Source of the DNA: an uncultured Saprospiraceae bacterium
GTDB taxonomy: Bacteria; Bacteroidota; Bacteroidia; Chitinophagales; Saprospiraceae
DNA: 64,000 nucleotides
Assembly (NCBI GenBank): GCA_937928405.1
Contig: CALFWZ010000006.1
Span: forward strand, 1 to 64,000
Direction: 5' to 3'
A model generated the notes under the pieces. The model made no database searches. It was not told the origin of the DNA and worked only from the letters and a program-made list of their open reading frames with translations. This document shows, in pieces, positions 50,715 through 58,787 of the stretch. Within the stretch, counting starts at the first letter, position 1, and every line of letters starts with the position of its first letter. The position numbers and the translations under genes were made by a program.

Positions 50715-53603
50715 CTACTCCACCACCAACTTAGTCGACTCCGTCTTCCCATCCTTCGCCACTTTCACCACATAAGTTCCAGCCTGTAAAAAGACCATCC
50801 CATTATCTGCCGCCTTCACTTCTACTGCGTCCTCTTTTTTACTATTCAAAAAAGACTGGTATGATTTTTCTTTGCCTTTACCAATTGAAAGATCATAGTT
50901 GATATAATTCAATCCTTTTTTCACTTCCGTAGAAAAACTTTGCAGCTGATTGCCTTTCTCCGTTTCGACAGTCACTGTTACATTGCCCGCTTTTTGGGTA
51001 TAAACAGGGATTTTTTCCTGCGGTACTCGATCGTCCGAAAACCAGCCTCCTTTACTTCCCCATCGGGAGCTATGACGCACTTTATCCATCGCAAAAACAT
51101 GGATCACTTTGCTCATTACGGCATCATCCAACTGTTGTGCTTCTTTGACTGAACCAACATAAATACTTCGACCGTGGGTCCCGACAATTAGATCGCGATC
51201 CCGTGGATGAATCACTAAATCATGCACCGATACCGCTGGCATTCCATTACGCATTTGCATAAAATCAATGCCTCCATTAAGCGAAACATAGAGGCCATGA
51301 TCGGTTCCTACATAAATCATATCTTTATTGGATGGATCTTCGCGCACCACATTGACAGGTTCTAGTGGTAAGTCCAAACCAATCCGTTGCCAAGTTTTAC
51401 CAAAGTCTGTCGAGCGATAAACATACGCCGTAAAATCATCCCAACGATATCCATTCAGCGTCACATATACGGTACCTAGGTCATGTGCAGAGGCAGCCAC
51501 GGTAGTCACCCAAAGGTCACTCGGTAAGCCACGGGAAATATCCGTCCAAGAAAATCCTCCATCACGACTGACGTGAATCAAGCCATCATCTGTTCCGGCG
51601 TAGAGCAAACCAAATTGCAAGGGTGATTCGTGAATATCTGTGATCGTTCCATATGCTACATCTCCTTTGCGACCGCCTTTGGTGAGATCTTTAGAAATCT
51701 TTTCAAAATCATCTCCTTGCTTAAAAGAACGGTGGACAAAATTAGAGCCTAGATATAAGATATCGGGTTGATGGATAGATAGATGAATCGGCGTCTGCCA
51801 ATTAAAACGCAAAGGACGTTCGCCTAGTTCGTGGCGTGGCTGAATCATGGTACGTTTATCTTTAGATCGATCAATTCGGTAATAAAATCCAAACTGATAA
51901 CCCGTATAAACGATATTATTATCTCTCGGATCTACGGCTACTTGCATGCCATCACCACCCAATAGAAAATCGTAAGGATACTTTCCAGAGTTATGCCAGC
52001 CATCATTATTTTCATACGTACTCGGTCCTACCCAAACACCATTATCTTGTAAACCACCATAAATATTATAGGGCTTGGCATTATCGACCGCTACGGCATA
52101 AAACTGCCCTACGGGTAGTGAATTACATTTATACCAACTATCTCCATTATCGTAGGAAATATTGACACCACCATCATTTCCAATAATCAAATGTCCATCA
52201 CGATCAGGGCTGACCCACATGGCATGATGATCCACATGAACATTTCTACCATTAATATTTTTAAATGTTTTACCGCCATCTAGACTACGTAAAATGGGAA
52301 CACCATAGATATAAATATGATCGGCGTTGCGGGGAGATACGCGGATTTGTCCAAAATAATATCCATAAGAATTATATACTCGATCCAAATATCCTTCATG
52401 GGTTTTCTGCCAGGTTTTTCCTTCGTCGTCAGATACATATACTTCTGCTCCGATGACCGGAGTATCAAACAATAAAGAGTTGGCATTTTCCAAATATTCC
52501 GTTAAGGCGATCGGTTTAATTTTTCCAGACTCGACCATCTTTCGAACCTTGTCCACAGAATATTTTTTTGGAAAACGATTAGCCTTGAGAAATTTTTCCA
52601 ATGATTTTTCTTCCAATTTCATAAAACTAGCACGATCCATTTCCCGAAATTGTTCTTTGGTTAGTTCCTTGTTTTCTTTTTCTTTATCCGATTTTGGACG
52701 TCGGAAATAATTATCAATGATCGCGTAGATTCGAGTTTTCCCCGCTTTGGTTCTAGTGAGTGCTAGTCCGATACGACCGGCCCCTTCACCGTTTGGGAAT
52801 CCACTATTCGGTCCGCTGATCACCGACCAAGTTTGCCCACCATCGGTAGACTTATGAATCAGAGAGCCTTCACCAGATTCCACAAAATTCCAAGCCCGAC
52901 GTTCGCGCTGCCAAGTGGACGCATAGAGAATATCTGCATTTTCAGCATCGATGACCAAATCGATCGCGCCACTATTTTCGTCTACAAAGAGGGTTTGCTC
53001 CCAAGTCTTACCACCATCCATCGTTTTATAAATACCTCTTTCTGTATTGGGAGAGTACAAATGACCAAGGACCGCTACCCAGACTATATCTGGGTTGGTT
53101 GGGTGAAGAATGATCCGACCGATATGATGAGATTCGGGTAAACCGCAATGCTTCCAAGTTTTTCCACTATCCGTACTTTTATAGATCCCTACCCCACTGT
53201 AGGAAGATCGGCTAGAATTATTTTCTCCCGTTCCTACCCAAATGATATTTTCAGACCAGTTGACCGCAATATCGCCAATGGTCATGGTAGCGGCTTCTTC
53301 AAAAAGCGGTGAAAATCGAGTCCCGTTGCTTGTAGTTTCCCAGAGTCCACCAGAAGCATAGGCCGCATAAAAATGGGTAGGATCAGCAGGATCAACGGCT
53401 AAATCCGTTACTCGGCCACTAAATACAGTTGGTCCTACAGAACGAAATTGCACTTGATTTAGGATAGAATTTTTTCCCAACAATATCCGTTGTTGCTCCG
53501 ATTTAAGTCTTTCCGCAGCAGCAGTAGCCGGAGGTTGGATAGATTGGGAAAAAAGAAATGACACCGACAACAATAGTGTAGCAATAAAGATGATTCGTCT
53601 CAT
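50715..53603 (-). CDS. Exported sortilin/VPS10-like beta-propeller protein
   Basis: A 962-residue secreted protein with signal peptide (ATLLLSVSFLFSQS). The body carries many BNR/sortilin repeats of the type STDSGKTWKHCG, TMDGGKTWEQTL, STDGGQTWSVIS, SRDGGFSWTDIS and STDFGKTWQRIG, giving a large 10-bladed propeller. A charged helical insertion (KSDKEKENKELTKEQFREM) lies near residue 310. Bacteroidota proteins of this kind are often labelled glycosyl hydrolase, but catalytic residues are not evident. The C-terminal 90 residues are beta-rich and end GTYVVKVAKDGKTESTKLVVE, similar in style to a sorting or FlgD-like domain. Confidence 0.82.
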   Translation of the reverse strand: MRRIIFIATLLLSVSFLFSQSIQPPATAAAERLKSEQQRILLGKNSILNQVQFRSVGPTVFSGRVTDLAVDPADPTHFYAAYASGGLWETTSNGTRFSPLFEEAATMTIGDIAVNWSENIIWVGTGENNSSRSSYSGVGIYKSTDSGKTWKHCGLPESHHIGRIILHPTNPDIVWVAVLGHLYSPNTERGIYKTMDGGKTWEQTLFVDENSGAIDLVIDAENADILYASTWQRERRAWNFVESGEGSLIHKSTDGGQTWSVISGPNSGFPNGEGAGRIGLALTRTKAGKTRIYAIIDNYFRRPKSDKEKENKELTKEQFREMDRASFMKLEEKSLEKFLKANRFPKKYSVDKVRKMVESGKIKPIALTEYLENANSLLFDTPVIGAEVYVSDDEGKTWQKTHEGYLDRVYNSYGYYFGQIRVSPRNADHIYIYGVPILRSLDGGKTFKNINGRNVHVDHHAMWVSPDRDGHLIIGNDGGVNISYDNGDSWYKCNSLPVGQFYAVAVDNAKPYNIYGGLQDNGVWVGPSTYENNDGWHNSGKYPYDFLLGGDGMQVAVDPRDNNIVYTGYQFGFYYRIDRSKDKRTMIQPRHELGERPLRFNWQTPIHLSIHQPDILYLGSNFVHRSFKQGDDFEKISKDLTKGGRKGDVAYGTITDIHESPLQFGLLYAGTDDGLIHVSRDGGFSWTDISRGLPSDLWVTTVAASAHDLGTVYVTLNGYRWDDFTAYVYRSTDFGKTWQRIGLDLPLEPVNVVREDPSNKDMIYVGTDHGLYVSLNGGIDFMQMRNGMPAVSVHDLVIHPRDRDLIVGTHGRSIYVGSVKEAQQLDDAVMSKVIHVFAMDKVRHSSRWGSKGGWFSDDRVPQEKIPVYTQKAGNVTVTVETEKGNQLQSFSTEVKKGLNYINYDLSIGKGKEKSYQSFLNSKKEDAVEVKAADNGMVFLQAGTYVVKVAKDGKTESTKLVVE

Positions 53604-54140
53604 GATGTTTTGATAAATTTATTGAGGTCGATAAGTTAGCAAAACATCCCGAATTTAAGGGTAATTTTTATTTTTTTGACAAAATTTATATTAGTTAAGA
53701 CTTTAAGTGAATTTAAGGAGCATTTGTGACAGCTTAAAAGCTACGCAATATCATTTATTCTTTTTACATCCATCAATTTTCTAAGTAACAGAATTATTAA
53801 TGGAAATCAGGTGTAAAAACCATAAATAATTTTTTTTCAATTCAAAAATTAAGGATGAACAAAAACATTGATCGTTCAATGAACAAAAAGATCGTTCAAG
53901 AATAAAATTCTGCTAAAATGCAACTTTTCAGATTTTCAACGTTATAATTAAGATAATGTACAAAATTATTAATGCCAAAACATCAACCTCGGTAACATTA
54001 GCTTTTATTTTATTTGTTAATAATTTTAGGAAATTAAAAACTTTAGTTTACCTTTACCCCACCAAATGGAGATACTGAATAATGAATGTGACCGTATTTT
54101 GTGTTTGATTTATCAACTAACTAACCTAAATTACAGTATC

Positions 54141-54284
54141 ATGAAGTCTTTAAAAAACGTAAAGAATAATAATTCACTTTCTTCTAATCGCTTTCTTTCA
54201 AAGATTAAAAGTAAAGTAATTAAAATTCAAAACCGCGATCAAGTAAACCAATTAATTTCAAATGCTTCTTTAGCCAATGGCTAA
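54141..54284 (+). CDS. Possible 47-residue basic peptide
   Basis: A frame beginning MKSLKNVKNNNSLSSNRFLS and ending LISNASLANG. It is basic and polar, with no membrane segment or Cys. The MKxLKN start resembles leaders of Bacteroidota natural-product precursors, but there is no GG site and no modification enzyme nearby. An in-frame upstream ATG at 54066 would lengthen it. It may also be noncoding. Confidence 0.3.
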   Translation: MKSLKNVKNNNSLSSNRFLSKIKSKVIKIQNRDQVNQLISNASLANG

Positions 54285-54530
54285 TTTCCCAGTTTATTCG
54301 AAAGAATAATTCCAAAAAATCAGGAAATCTTTCATTTTCCACCCACATTTTCCCTTTCCCTGAACATATATATTTTTTCTTGTAGTTATTTACACAACGC
54401 TAATCTCTTTGATATTGAAGGGCTATACTTTGGTGGTATGACTTGAATATCCATTTGATTCCGGTTTGATGACTTTCAATTAAAACTTTCTTTTATCATT
54501 TCTCTTTTAGAGATCTGACATACCCCCCTT

Positions 54531-54563
54531 GAAAGCCAACGTAGCCTGTCTACATTGGCTTTC
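54531..54563. terminator. Long hairpin in the gene-poor region
   Basis: GAAAGCCAACGTAG (54531-54544) pairs with CTACATTGGCTTTC (54550-54563) except for one C-A mismatch, loop CCTGT. The plus side is followed by TCTATGT, a weak T-tract. It could end a small transcript from the region around 54.1-54.5 kb. Confidence 0.5.
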
Positions 54564-54759
54564 TCTATGTATGATGCTAACTTATCCTTTTCTACCCTAC
54601 CATATACCTTTCTACTAAACAAATTCGTTAAGTTATAGTATAAGATAGCATATCATAGTATATTTACGTTTACGCTATCATTTTTGGAGCTTAAGTGCAT
54701 GCTCAAAATAATAGACATACTATAGATAACTTGTCCACCTGTTTAGATATCAGATATAA

Positions 54760-56391
54760 GTGAAAAAGATAGATTTACTTTTGGCCAAAAGCTTTATTGC
54801 GCCATTTATCGCCACCTTCTGTATTGGGCTGTTTGTATTAATCATGCAGTTCCTATGGGTGTATATTGATGATATTATTGGAAAAGGTACGGGGGTATTG
54901 GTCATGGTCGAGTTGATCTCTTATCTCTCCATTTCCTTGGTACCCATGGCACTTCCGATTGCGATTTTAATTTCTTCGGTGATGGTGATGGGAAATATGG
55001 CAGAGCATTACGAGCTGGCAGCCCTCAAATCAGCTGGAGTACCACTATTGCGGATTATGGCTCCGTTGATTGTATTAAGTTTTGGCGTGACGATTCTTTC
55101 CTTTCTTTGCTCTAATTATATAATTCCCGTCGCCAATTTAAAATTTAAATCTCGCCTCTACGATATCAAGCGACAAAAACCAATGCTCAGTCTCGAAACA
55201 GGGGTATTCAACGACGACTTTCGCAACATGATTATCCATATTGGCGATAAAGGTAAGGATAACCGAACCATCCATGATGTGCTGATTTACGATCATAATT
55301 CTTATAATAATAAAAAAGTTAGTGTCATTACCGCCAGCAAAGGAGAAATGTTTACTACTGCCGATAAACGCTTTTTTGTCATGAACCTCTTCGATGGAAC
55401 TCAGTATCAGGAGACCAAAGTCAATCCCGATAAAAAACAAAGCAAGGAGAGAACAAAGAATTATCCTTTTGTACGTACTTCATTTAAGGAATGGACCAAG
55501 GTTTTTGACCTAAGTGAATTTGATATGCGAGAAACTGACCGCGAGTTGTTTCAAGACAACCGTACCATGCTCAGCGCTGCTCAATTACGAACAAGTATCG
55601 ACTCCATTGATTCAGAACTTAATCGTCGATGGAATAAATATCACAATCATCTTTATCGAAATTTCCATTTCCTAAAAGATAGCATTAAACAAAAATCACC
55701 ACCTACTCAAAATCCATCGGATTTCGCTGAACCTAATCTTCAGCAAAAAGTAAAAGTAGCCAACACCAATTTGCCAAAAACTAATAATAAAAAACCATTA
55801 AAGGCTAAGGCTAAACCTAAAAAAGTCAATAAAAAAGTACCCAAAACCACTAATAAATATAAAGGCAATATTCCTAAACAAAGTTGTATTGACTCTCTTG
55901 CTCTTTATGCTAATTTTCTAGAATCCTTTGGAAAAAAAGACCGGGATGCTATCGGCCGAAGACTTAGTTCTGCCCTTCACAGTCTAGCGAATGAAAGTCA
56001 GTCTTCCAACATTAGTATTGCGTCAAAAACAGAATCAAGGGTAAAGCATATTTTTGAATTGAACAATAAATATAGCATGGCCGTGGTATGTATGATCTTT
56101 TTATTTATTGGTGCCCCCATGGGAGCGATTATTCGCAAAGGCGGATTTGGATATCCTATCTTAGTAGCCATTTTCTTTTTTGTCTTCTTTATTATCATGG
56201 GTATTTTCTTTAAAAAGATAGCTGAAAGTAATACCCTACCCGCACTCCTGGCAGCTTGGATGCCCTGTGCGATTTTATTTCCGTTAGGTTTGTTATTAAC
56301 TTCCCGCGCCATGAATGATTCAAAGTTGATCAATTGGGAACTCATCCGGGAACGACTAAGCAGTCTTAGACCAAAGTCCACTACAAAATAA
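54760..56391 (+). CDS. LptF/LptG-family permease
   Basis: A 543-residue inner-membrane protein of the lipopolysaccharide export ABC complex. Three N-terminal helices (FIAPFIATFCIGLFVLIMQFLWVY; ISYLSISLVPMALPIAILISSVM; APLIVLSFGVTILSFLCSNYII) and three C-terminal ones (YSMAVVCMIFLFIGAPMGAII; YPILVAIFFFVFFIIMGIFF; LLAAWMPCAILFPLGLLL) frame a periplasmic jellyroll. A Lys/Pro-rich insertion (KPLKAKAKPKKVNKKVPK) sits in the middle, as often in Bacteroidota. The start is GTG at 54760. The PAP2 gene begins six bases after the stop, so they form an operon. Confidence 0.88.
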   Translation: MKKIDLLLAKSFIAPFIATFCIGLFVLIMQFLWVYIDDIIGKGTGVLVMVELISYLSISLVPMALPIAILISSVMVMGNMAEHYELAALKSAGVPLLRIMAPLIVLSFGVTILSFLCSNYIIPVANLKFKSRLYDIKRQKPMLSLETGVFNDDFRNMIIHIGDKGKDNRTIHDVLIYDHNSYNNKKVSVITASKGEMFTTADKRFFVMNLFDGTQYQETKVNPDKKQSKERTKNYPFVRTSFKEWTKVFDLSEFDMRETDRELFQDNRTMLSAAQLRTSIDSIDSELNRRWNKYHNHLYRNFHFLKDSIKQKSPPTQNPSDFAEPNLQQKVKVANTNLPKTNNKKPLKAKAKPKKVNKKVPKTTNKYKGNIPKQSCIDSLALYANFLESFGKKDRDAIGRRLSSALHSLANESQSSNISIASKTESRVKHIFELNNKYSMAVVCMIFLFIGAPMGAIIRKGGFGYPILVAIFFFVFFIIMGIFFKKIAESNTLPALLAAWMPCAILFPLGLLLTSRAMNDSKLINWELIRERLSSLRPKSTTK

Positions 56392-56397
56392 ATCAAT

Positions 56398-57042
56398 TTG
56401 CTAACCAACCTACGTTCGACCGTCCAAGAAAATAAAATTTACAGTATTGGTTTCTTTGCCTGGCTGATACTAGGTGCCCTAATTATTTCGCTGATTGAAA
56501 AAGGAGACGGCATTCTTTTTTTTAATGACCATCGCAGTTATTACGGAGACTTATTTTTTCGTTACGCGACCATGCTTGGAGAAGAAATTACTTACTTAGC
56601 TATTTTTATATTTTTGTTGATTTACCGACGGCGAGCAGCGTGGCTCGTACCTATTACTGGGGGCGTTGTTATGTTAGTAAGCAAAGGATTAAAAGAAATT
56701 TTTCAACAGAATCGTCCAGTCGCATGGTTTAAAGAAATGGACTTATTCGAAGTGCTAAATGTCGTCGAAGGAGAACCCTTATTCTCTGGTGCGTCCAGTT
56801 TTCCGAGTGGACATACGATGTCGGCTTTTGCACTTTTCGGTTTACTAGCCTTATTAATTCCTCAAAAAAAATCGATTGCCTTAGGGATCTTATCTATCGC
56901 GCTACTGGTTGGAATTTCTCGAGTATACCTCATTCATCACTTCTTTATAGATATCTATGCCGGGTCAATTATTGGAACGTTGCTAGCCTTAGTGATTTTT
57001 TATCTTTGGTCTACATTTCAGCCTACAGACATTCGCCCCTGA
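56398..57042 (+). CDS. PAP2-family membrane phosphatase
   Basis: A 214-residue, six-helix lipid phosphatase. The three-part phosphatase signature is KEIFQQNRPVAW, then SSFPSGHTMSAFA, then SRVYLIHHFFIDIYAG, with the catalytic His residues in the second and third. It probably dephosphorylates undecaprenyl pyrophosphate or lipid A at the periplasmic face, which fits an LPS-export gene beside it. The start is TTG, six bases after the LptF/G stop; no ATG is available upstream. Confidence 0.88.
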   Translation: MLTNLRSTVQENKIYSIGFFAWLILGALIISLIEKGDGILFFNDHRSYYGDLFFRYATMLGEEITYLAIFIFLLIYRRRAAWLVPITGGVVMLVSKGLKEIFQQNRPVAWFKEMDLFEVLNVVEGEPLFSGASSFPSGHTMSAFALFGLLALLIPQKKSIALGILSIALLVGISRVYLIHHFFIDIYAGSIIGTLLALVIFYLWSTFQPTDIRP

Positions 57043-57078
57043 AAAAATCTTAGATCAACTTTACTATTTTCACAACCA

Positions 57079-57459
57079 CTACCCTTCCGTTTTAAACTCA
57101 CAAAAATGCCACAATACTCCCGCCGGATCATGAAGAAATATTTCTCGGCCGTAAGGAAATGTTTTGATATCTGTCATCTTAACGGTTGAGAACCTATCAC
57201 TTAAGTTTAGACCCAGCAGATGTGCTTCCCAATCCTCAAGATTTTCGACTTCCAGAAGAACCATGGAATTATTAATCCAGTCTTTCACATACGCATCCTG
57301 TAGATAAAAACTTATTTGTTCACCTACCTGAAATAGTGACATGGTAGGATCAATGACCACTTCTTGAAAACCTAAAGTTTGATAAAATTTTCTAGATTGA
57401 GCAAAATCATTTGCTCCAATAAAAGTTCGAATAGAACGGATTGGAAGAGAAGGATTCAT
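57079..57459 (-). CDS. VOC-family (glyoxalase/bleomycin-resistance fold) protein
   Basis: A 126-residue protein with two beta-alpha-beta-beta-beta units: IRTFIGANDFAQSRKFYQTLGFQEV and MVLLEVENLEDWEAHLLGLNL, ending HDPAGVLWHFCEF with the usual metal-region Glu/His arrangement. The VOC fold covers glyoxalase I, dioxygenases and drug-binding proteins, and the substrate cannot be told from sequence. It is convergent with the PAP2 gene. Confidence 0.82.
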   Translation of the reverse strand: MNPSLPIRSIRTFIGANDFAQSRKFYQTLGFQEVVIDPTMSLFQVGEQISFYLQDAYVKDWINNSMVLLEVENLEDWEAHLLGLNLSDRFSTVKMTDIKTFPYGREIFLHDPAGVLWHFCEFKTEG

Positions 57460-57511
57460 GTTTTTTATCCTAAATCTACGATAAAAAATGGGATAATCTT
57501 AGCTTTGAAGG

Positions 57512-58546
57512 CTAATACCTAATATCAAGATCTGAGTCTAACAAAGGAGGCATAATACTTGCTCGAAAAATAGGTTGATCGACTAATTGCCAATAGTAAA
57601 TATCATCTCTCCCCTTTCCACCATTACGACTACTGGTAAACAAGCCACCACTATTATCGGCGTTGATATAAAACCCAAAATCATCTCCTGGCGAATTAAA
57701 AGGCGCTCCTAAGTTTTGTTTTATTTGCCAAGTACGTTCGCTGTCGGGGTGTAGTTTTTTACTTCGAAAAATATCCAACCGACCAAAACCACCTTGATCG
57801 CTAGAAGAAAAATAAAGTACTTCATCCTTACTGATACAAGGAAAAACTTCGTTACCAGTTGAGTTGATCACTGGACCTAAATTTACCGGCGCAGACCATG
57901 CTTGGTTTCGAAAAGTAGAAACATAAATATCCATTCCACCAAAACCTCCCGGTCGATTAGAAGAAAAATATAGTCGGGTACCATCAGGAGAGATGGCTGG
58001 ATGGCAGGTAGAAAAATCATCTCCATTAAACGGAACCTCGCGGATATTTACCCACTCCTCTCCTGATCGCTCCGCCATATATATTTTCAATTGTCGTTTT
58101 CCTCTCTTGCCTTTTTTAGCACTACTACGGGTAAAAAACATTAAATTTTCTGAATAAGAAAAAGAAGCAGAACTTTCATGATACTCGTCATTTACTTCTC
58201 CCGTTAATGGTACCGGATCATCTAGTTTTCCGTCTGATAATCGAGCATAAAACAACGTAGATAATTTCTTTTTCCAAGCATTTAGTTTACCACCTCCAGC
58301 AGTGGCCGCATGCTTGGAAGATGCTTGTGCTCGGGTAGAAGTAAAGATCAAACCATCTCCCACCAACACCGCATTATAATCCAGATCAGAAGAGTTGATT
58401 TTTTCTAAATTTCCAATATTAATATTTCCAAAAACAGAATAGAGATCATCGGGATAACAAATAATATCAGGTAACGTTCCCGACATTTGCTGTCCGTTCA
58501 CTATCGAATAAAAAAGAAAGGATAATATAAAAGATATCAAACGCAT
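57512..58546 (-). CDS. PD40 (TolB-like) beta-propeller envelope protein
   Basis: A 344-residue exported protein; the ATG at 58546 gives a clean signal peptide (LISFILSFLFYSIVNGQQ), so I prefer it to the GTG at 58582. The body has PD40 propeller units: HPAISPDGTRLYFSSNRPGG, FPCISKDEVLYFSSSDQGG, then ISVFR-type strands, ending in a GLFTSSRNGGKGRDDIYYW blade. It lacks an OmpA domain, unlike the next gene, with which it shares a blade pattern nearly line for line. It may be a truncated duplicate that binds the same partner. Confidence 0.82.
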   Translation of the reverse strand: MRLISFILSFLFYSIVNGQQMSGTLPDIICYPDDLYSVFGNINIGNLEKINSSDLDYNAVLVGDGLIFTSTRAQASSKHAATAGGGKLNAWKKKLSTLFYARLSDGKLDDPVPLTGEVNDEYHESSASFSYSENLMFFTRSSAKKGKRGKRQLKIYMAERSGEEWVNIREVPFNGDDFSTCHPAISPDGTRLYFSSNRPGGFGGMDIYVSTFRNQAWSAPVNLGPVINSTGNEVFPCISKDEVLYFSSSDQGGFGRLDIFRSKKLHPDSERTWQIKQNLGAPFNSPGDDFGFYINADNSGGLFTSSRNGGKGRDDIYYWQLVDQPIFRASIMPPLLDSDLDIRY

Positions 58547-58713
58547 CCAGTAAAATTTGGGATTCAAAAATATAATTAGCACAATATTTTTATCAGTTCA
58601 AAACGATTTCAGATATATGGACCAATAAAAATTAAAAGATTAACTTACTACCTAATAAAGCAAATCATATTCCATTCCTGTCCAAATAATGATAAAAAAT
58701 ACTAATTCTCAAA

Positions 58714-58747
58714 AAAAAACCGAACAATATTGCTTGTTCAGTTTTTT
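58714..58747. terminator. Bidirectional terminator after the OmpA-domain gene
   Basis: AAAAAAC-C-GAACAA (58714-58727) pairs with TTGTTC-A-GTTTTTT (58734-58747), loop TATTGC. The minus-strand side continues with nine T residues and lies 40 bases past the OmpA gene stop. Confidence 0.85.
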
Positions 58748-58787
58748 ATTACACTGTGTATTTATGTTCTTTTTAGAATATTTATTT

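Larger units (their letters stand above)
53604..54759. other. 1.15-kb gene-poor region
   Basis: Strongly AT-rich, between divergent genes. It contains one plausible short frame (54141-54284) and a 14-base hairpin at 54531-54563. GATCGTTCAATGAACAAAAAGATCGTTCAAG near 53870-53899 has a GATCGTTCAA direct repeat. I see nothing else, and no remnants of larger genes. Confidence 0.55.

Noticed and set aside
50715-53603. Glycoside hydrolase activity for the sortilin-like protein
   Set aside because: Only BNR-type structural repeats are visible; no catalytic residues of a GH family could be placed.
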